A stretch of 64,000 nt of DNA from Paguma larvata (Eukaryota; Chordata; Mammalia; Carnivora; Viverridae), in contig CM057844.1 in assembly GCA_030068075.1 (NCBI GenBank), positions 5,270,001 to 5,334,000 of the forward strand, given 5' to 3'. A program made the translations under genes and the position numbers. A model generated the notes under the pieces. The model ran no database searches. It worked only from the letters and a program-made list of their open reading frames with translations, and was not told the DNA's origin. This document shows, in pieces, positions 59,258 to 64,000 of the stretch. The first letter of the stretch is position 1. The number at the start of each line of letters is the position of its first letter.

Positions 59258-60197
59258 ATGATGAAATGTGAGAATTCTCCTCAAAAGAAATTCCAGGAAG
59301 AAATGACAAGTAAAGAATTGATCAAAACAGATATAAACAATATAACTGAACAAGAATTTAGGATAATAGTCATAAGATTAATTGCTGAGCTTGAAAAAAA
59401 GCATAGAAGCAGAAAAGAATCTATTGCTACAGAGATCAAGGAAAGAAAACATAGTCATGATGAATTAAAAATGCTATAAATGAGGTGCAAAATAAAATAG
59501 AGGTGGTCATAGCGAGGACTGAAGACGCAGAGGGGAGAATAGGTGAATTAGAGGATAAAATTACAGAAAAAGAGGAAGCTGAGAAAAAGAGAGATAAAAA
59601 AATTTTGGATCACCAGGGGAGAATTAAAGAACTAAGTGATTCAATGAAACGGGACAATATCCGTATCACAGGAGTTCCAGAAGAAGAAGAGAGAGAAAGG
59701 GGCCGAAGGTGTGCTTGAACAAATCATAGCTGAGAACTTCCCCATCTCACGAAGGAAACAAACATTGAAATCCAGGAGGCACAGAGAACTCCCTTCAGAC
59801 ATAACTTGAATGGGTCTTCTGTATGACACATCATAGTGAAACCCGCAAAATACAAAGATAAAGAGAGAATTCTGAAAGCAGCTAGGGATAAATGGGCCTT
59901 AACATACAAGGGTAGATACATAAGAATAGTAGCAGACCTATTTACTGAAACTTGGCAGGCCAGAAAAGAGTGGCAGGATATCTTCAATGCGATGAACAGG
60001 AAAAATATGCAGCCAAGAAACCTTATCTAGCAAGCGGGTCATTCAGAATAGAAGGAGAGATAAAGCTTTTCTGAAACAAGCAAAAACTGAAGGAATTCTT
60101 CACCAATAAACCAGCCCTACAAGAGATCCTGTGGGGGACTCTATGGGGGAAATGTTGCAAGGACCACAAAGGACAAGAGACATCAGTACAAGCATGA
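59258..60197 (+). pseudogene. Broken L1 ORF1
   Basis: This is the RNA-binding ORF1 protein region of L1. The first segment (59258-59479) and second segment (59485-59718) are rich in Lys and Glu with heptad-like spacing, fitting the coiled coil (for example ARTEDAEGRIGELEDKITEK). They are followed by the conserved DNIRITGVPEEEE block. The C-terminal domain reappears in another frame from 59836 (ERILKAARDKWALTYKGRYI). Breaks seen are a stop after 59476, a frame change near 59700-59720, a stop near 59805 and a stop at 60028. The frame that resumes after that ends at TGA 60195-60197, overlapping the ORF2 start. Confidence 0.9.
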
Positions 60198-63100
60198 AAC
60201 CTATGTATAACACAATGACTCTAACCCCATCTCTTTCAATAATAACACTGAATGTAAATGGACTAAATGTGCCAATCAAAAGACATAGGGTATCAGAATG
60301 GATAAAAAAAAAAACAAGACCCATCTATTCGCTATCTACAAGAGACTTGTTTTAGACCTGAGGACACCTTCAGATTGAAAGTGAGGGGATAGAGGACTAT
60401 CTATCATGCTACCGGAAGTCAAAAGAAAGCTGGAGTAGCCATACTTATAGCAAACTAACTAGATTTTTAAACTAAAGGCTGAAATAAGAGAGGAAGAAGG
60501 GCATTACATAATAATTATGGGGTCTATCCATCAAGAAAAGTTAACAATTATAAATGTCTGTGCACCGAATTCGGGAGCACCCAAATATATAAAACAATTA
60601 ATCACGAACATTAGCAATCTTATTGGTAAGAATGTGGTAATTGCAGGGGACTTTAATACTCCACTTATAGCAATGGACAGATCATCTAGGCAGAAAATCA
60701 ATAAAGAAACAATGGCCCTGAATAAACACTGGATCAGATGGATTTGACAGATATGTTTAGAACTTTTTTTCCAAAAACAGCAGAATATACATTCTTCTCA
60801 AGTGCACATGGAAGCTTCTCCAATTTAGATCACATACTGGATTTACAAAACATTCCTTAATAAATACAAAAGAATTGATATCATACAATGCACACTTTCA
60901 GGTCACAATGCTATGAAACTTGGAATCAACCACAGGAAAAAGTTTGGAAAACCTCCAAATGCATGGAGGTTAAAGAACATCCTACTAAAGAATGAATGGG
61001 TCAACCAGGCAATTAAAGAAGAAATTTAAATATATATGGAAACAAATGAAAATGAAAACACAACAATCCAAACCCTTTGGGATGCAGCAAAGGCAGTCCT
61101 AAGAGGAAAAGACATTGTAATCCAGGCCTAGCTCAAGAAACAAGAAAAATCCCCAATACAAAATCTAATAGCACACTTAAGAAACTAGAAGCAGAACAGC
61201 AAAAAAACCCAAACCCAGCAGAAGAAGAGAAATAATAAAGATCGGAGCAGAAATAAACAATATAGAATCCAAAAAAAACCACAGTAGAACAGATCAATGA
61301 AACTAAGAGTTAGTTTTTTGAAAAAATAAACAAAATTGATAAACCTCTAGCCAGGCTTCTCAAAAAGAAAAGAGAGAGGACCCAAGTAGAGAAAATCATG
61401 AATGAAAATAGATTTCATTCAGAAATACAAGCAATTGTCTGAGAATACTATGAAAAAGTATATGCCAACAAGCTGGACAACCTGGAAGAAATGGACAAAT
61501 TCCTAAACACCCACACAACACTACCAAAACTCAAATGGGAAGAAATAGAAAAATTTTAACGGACCCATAACTAGTAAAGAAATTGAATCAGTTATCAAAA
61601 ATCTCCCACAACTAAGAGTCCTGGGCCAGATGACTTCCCTGGAAAATTCTACCAGGCATTTAAAGCAGAGTTAATACCTATCCTTCTCAAGCTGTTCCAA
61701 AAAAATAGAAATGGAAGGAAAACTTCCAGACTCATTCTATGAAGCCAGGATTACTTTGATTCCCAAACCAGACAGAGACCCCACAAAAAAGAACCACAGG
61801 CCAAAATCCCTGATGAACATGGATGCAAAAATTCTCAACAAGATACTAGCAAATCGAATTCAATAACATATAAAAAGAATTATTCACCATGATCAAGTGG
61901 GATTCATTCCTTGGCTGCATGACTGGTTCAATATTTGCAAATCAATCAATGTGATACACATCACATTAATAAAAGAAAGGATAAGAACCATATGACCCTG
62001 TTAATAGATGCAGAAAAAGCATTTGACAAATTACAGCATCGTTTCTTAATAAAAACCCTCAAGAAAGTTGGGATAGAATGAACATACTTAAATATCATAA
62101 AAGCCATCTATGAAAAGTCCACAGCTAATATCATCCTCAATGGGGAAAAACTGAGAGCTTTCCCCCTGAGATTGGGAACTCGACAGGGATGTCCACTCTC
62201 GCCACTGTTGTTTAACATAGTGTTGGAGGTCCTAGCATCAGCAATCAGAAAACAAAATGAAATAAAAGGCATCTAAGTTGCCAATGAAGTCAAACTTTCA
62301 CTTTGCACAGACGACATGATACTCTACATGGAAAACTCGACAGACTCTATCAAAAGACTGCTAGAACTGATACATGAATTCGGCAAAGTCGCAGGGTACA
62401 AAATCAATGTGAAATCAGTTGCATTTTTTTACACCAATAATAAAGCAACAGAAAGAGAAATAAAGAAACTGTCCCATTTACAATTGTACCAAGAACCATA
62501 AAATACCTAGGAATAAACCTAACCAAAGATGTGAAAGATCTGTATGCTGAAAACTATAGAAAACTTATGAAGGAGACTGGAGAAGACACAACGAAATTGA
62601 AAACATTCCACGCTCATGGATTGGAAGAATAAATATTGTTAAAATGTCAATACTACCCAAAGCAATCTACACATTCAATGCAACCCCAATCAAAATTGCA
62701 CCAACATTCTTCTCCAAGCTAGAACAAACAATCCTAAAATTTGTATGGAACCACAAAAGACGCCACATAGCCAAAGCAATATTGAAGAAGAAAACCAAAG
62801 CAGGAGGCATCACCATCCCAGATGTTAGCCTCTACTACAAAGCAGTAATCATCAAGTATGGTATTGGCACAAAAACAGACATGCAGACCCATGGAAAAGA
62901 ATAGAGAACCCAGAATTGGACCCACAAATGTATGCCCAACTAATCTTTGACAAAGCAGAAAAGAATATCTAATGGAAAAAACACAGTCTCGTTAGCAAAT
63001 GTCGCTAGGAGAACTGGATAACAACATGCAGAAGAAGGAAACTAGACCACTTTCTTACACCATATACAAAAATAAACTCAAAATGGATGAAAGACCTAAA

Positions 63101-64000
63101 TGTGAGGCAGGAAACCATCAAAATCCTAGAGGTGAAAGCAGGCAACAACCTCTTTGCCCTCAGCTGCAGCAATTTCTTGCTTGACATGTCGCCAAAGGCA
63201 AGGAATTAAAAGCAACAATGAACTATTGGGACCTCATCAAGATAAAAAGCTTCTATACTGCAAAGGAAGCAATCAACAAAACTAAAAGGCAATCATGGAA
63301 TGGGGAAAGATAGTTGTAAATGACATATCAGATAAAGGACTAGTATCCAAAACCTATAAAGAACTCACCAAACTCCACACCCAAAAAACAAATAATCCAG
63401 TGAAGAAATGGGTAGAAGACATGAATAGACAGTTTTCCAAAGAAGACATCCAGATGATACTCAAAGTCACTTATCATCAGGGAGATTCAAATCAAAGCCG
63501 CACTGAGATATCACCTCACACTGGTCAGAGTGGCTAAAATGAACAAATCAGGAGACTATAGATGCTGGTGAGGATGTGAAAAAATGGGAACCCTCTCGCA
63601 CTGTTGGTGGGAATACAAACTGGTGCAGCTGCTCTGGAAAACAGTGTGGAGGTTCCTCATAAAATTAAAAATAGAACTATCCTATGACCCAGCAATAGCA
63701 TTACTAGGAATTTACCCAAGAGATACAGGATTGCTGATGCATAGGAGCACATGTACCCCAATGTTTATAGCAGCACTCTCAACAATAGCCAAATTATGGA
63801 CAGAGCCTAAATGTCCATCAACTGATGAATGTGGTTTATATATACAATGGAATACTACTTGGCAATGAGAAAGAATAAAATCATACCATTTGCAGCAATG
63901 TGGATGGAACTGGAGGGTATTATGCTAAGTGAAAGAGTCAGTCAGAGAAAGATGGATACCATATGTTTTCACTCATATGTGGATCTTGAGAAACTTAACA
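60194..64000 (+). pseudogene. Broken L1 ORF2 (endonuclease and reverse transcriptase)
   Basis: ORF2 starts at ATG 60194 (MKPMYNTMTLTPSLSIITLN) and runs past the window end. The AP-endonuclease domain shows ITLNVNGLN near the start and VVIAGDFNTPL near 60640. The reverse transcriptase region shows IPKPDRDPT near 61770 and [11 protein letters not shown] near 62410. The catalytic box reads Leu-Cys-Thr-Asp-Asp at 62301-62315: both Asp are kept, but the usual Phe-Ala before them is Cys-Thr. In-frame stops include TAA at 62274, one near 61027 and one near 61440, with frameshifts between segments. The C-terminal half is seen at 62644-62904 and later. The element is non-functional for self-mobilisation. 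Confidence 0.92.

Larger units (their letters stand above)
57680..64000 (+). mobile_element. Near full-length L1 (LINE-1), antisense to CFAP61, running off the window
   Basis: A plus-strand L1 begins at 57680 with a G-run followed by the 'GACCAACATGATGGAGAAGT' type 5' end, directly against the A-tail of a CanSINE. It has a GC-rich then pyrimidine-rich 5' UTR to about 59250, an ORF1 region (59258-60197) and an ORF2 region from 60194 past the window edge. Both reading frames are broken by stops and frameshifts, so this copy should be unable to move by itself. Its 3' end and poly-A tail are outside the window, so target duplication cannot be checked. The modest number of lesions and the intact 5' end suggest a carnivore-age rather than ancient copy; this is inference. 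Confidence 0.95.

Noticed and set aside
63584..63868. Separate small gene of 94 codons
   Set aside because: The translated part (LGIYPRDTGLLMHRSTCTP and nearby) is the C-terminal region of L1 ORF2, continuing the same broken element.
1..64000. CRISPR arrays, operons, prophage or bacterial defence systems
   Set aside because: No regular repeat-spacer pattern and no clustered same-strand bacterial-type genes; base composition, introns and repeats are mammalian.

Overview
The window is mammalian nuclear DNA from a carnivore, most likely a felid. The main evidence is about sixteen copies of a tRNA-derived CanSINE. Their head reads like GGCGCCTGGGTGGCTCAGTC, and they have a long CT-rich tail (GA-rich when inverted) ending in an AATAAA-like A-rich tract. 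A near full-length L1 at the right edge fits the same picture. There are no operons, bacterial genes or CRISPR arrays, and I saw no tRNA or rRNA gene outside the SINE heads.

The only host gene I can support is on the minus strand. Six internal exons encode a contiguous part of CFAP61, a cilia- and flagella-associated protein of the calmodulin- and spoke-associated complex. In transcription order they are 55367-55240, 40059-39961, 34107-33939, 24540-24366, 13197-12905 and 6249-5922. Together they hold 1192 coding bases, about 397 residues, with matched splice phases at all five junctions. A possible 27-base microexon (56291-56265) may precede them. Neither end of the gene is in the window. The encoded part covers the dinucleotide-binding (FAD/NAD-like) half of the protein. 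The gene was recognised from memory, not by a search.

The rest is intron, filled with repeats of different ages: old L1 and MIR/L2 pieces, MLT1-type LTRs, hAT (MER5A-like and others) and Tigger-like DNA transposons, and then the younger CanSINEs. There are no recognisable CanSINEs in the first 17.6 kb. Five lie between 53.8 and 57.7 kb. From 57680 to the window edge runs a plus-strand L1 with its 5' UTR, a broken ORF1 and a broken ORF2. It lies antisense to CFAP61 and about 2.3 kb upstream of the first certain exon.

I found no undescribed biological system. The most testable points are the microexon, the L1 5' end as a possible antisense promoter reading into CFAP61, nested insertions with clear target duplications, a 36-base imperfect duplication flanking an exon, TAAT-rich candidate regulatory blocks, and an unexplained coding-like stretch on the minus strand near 28.7-29.0 kb.
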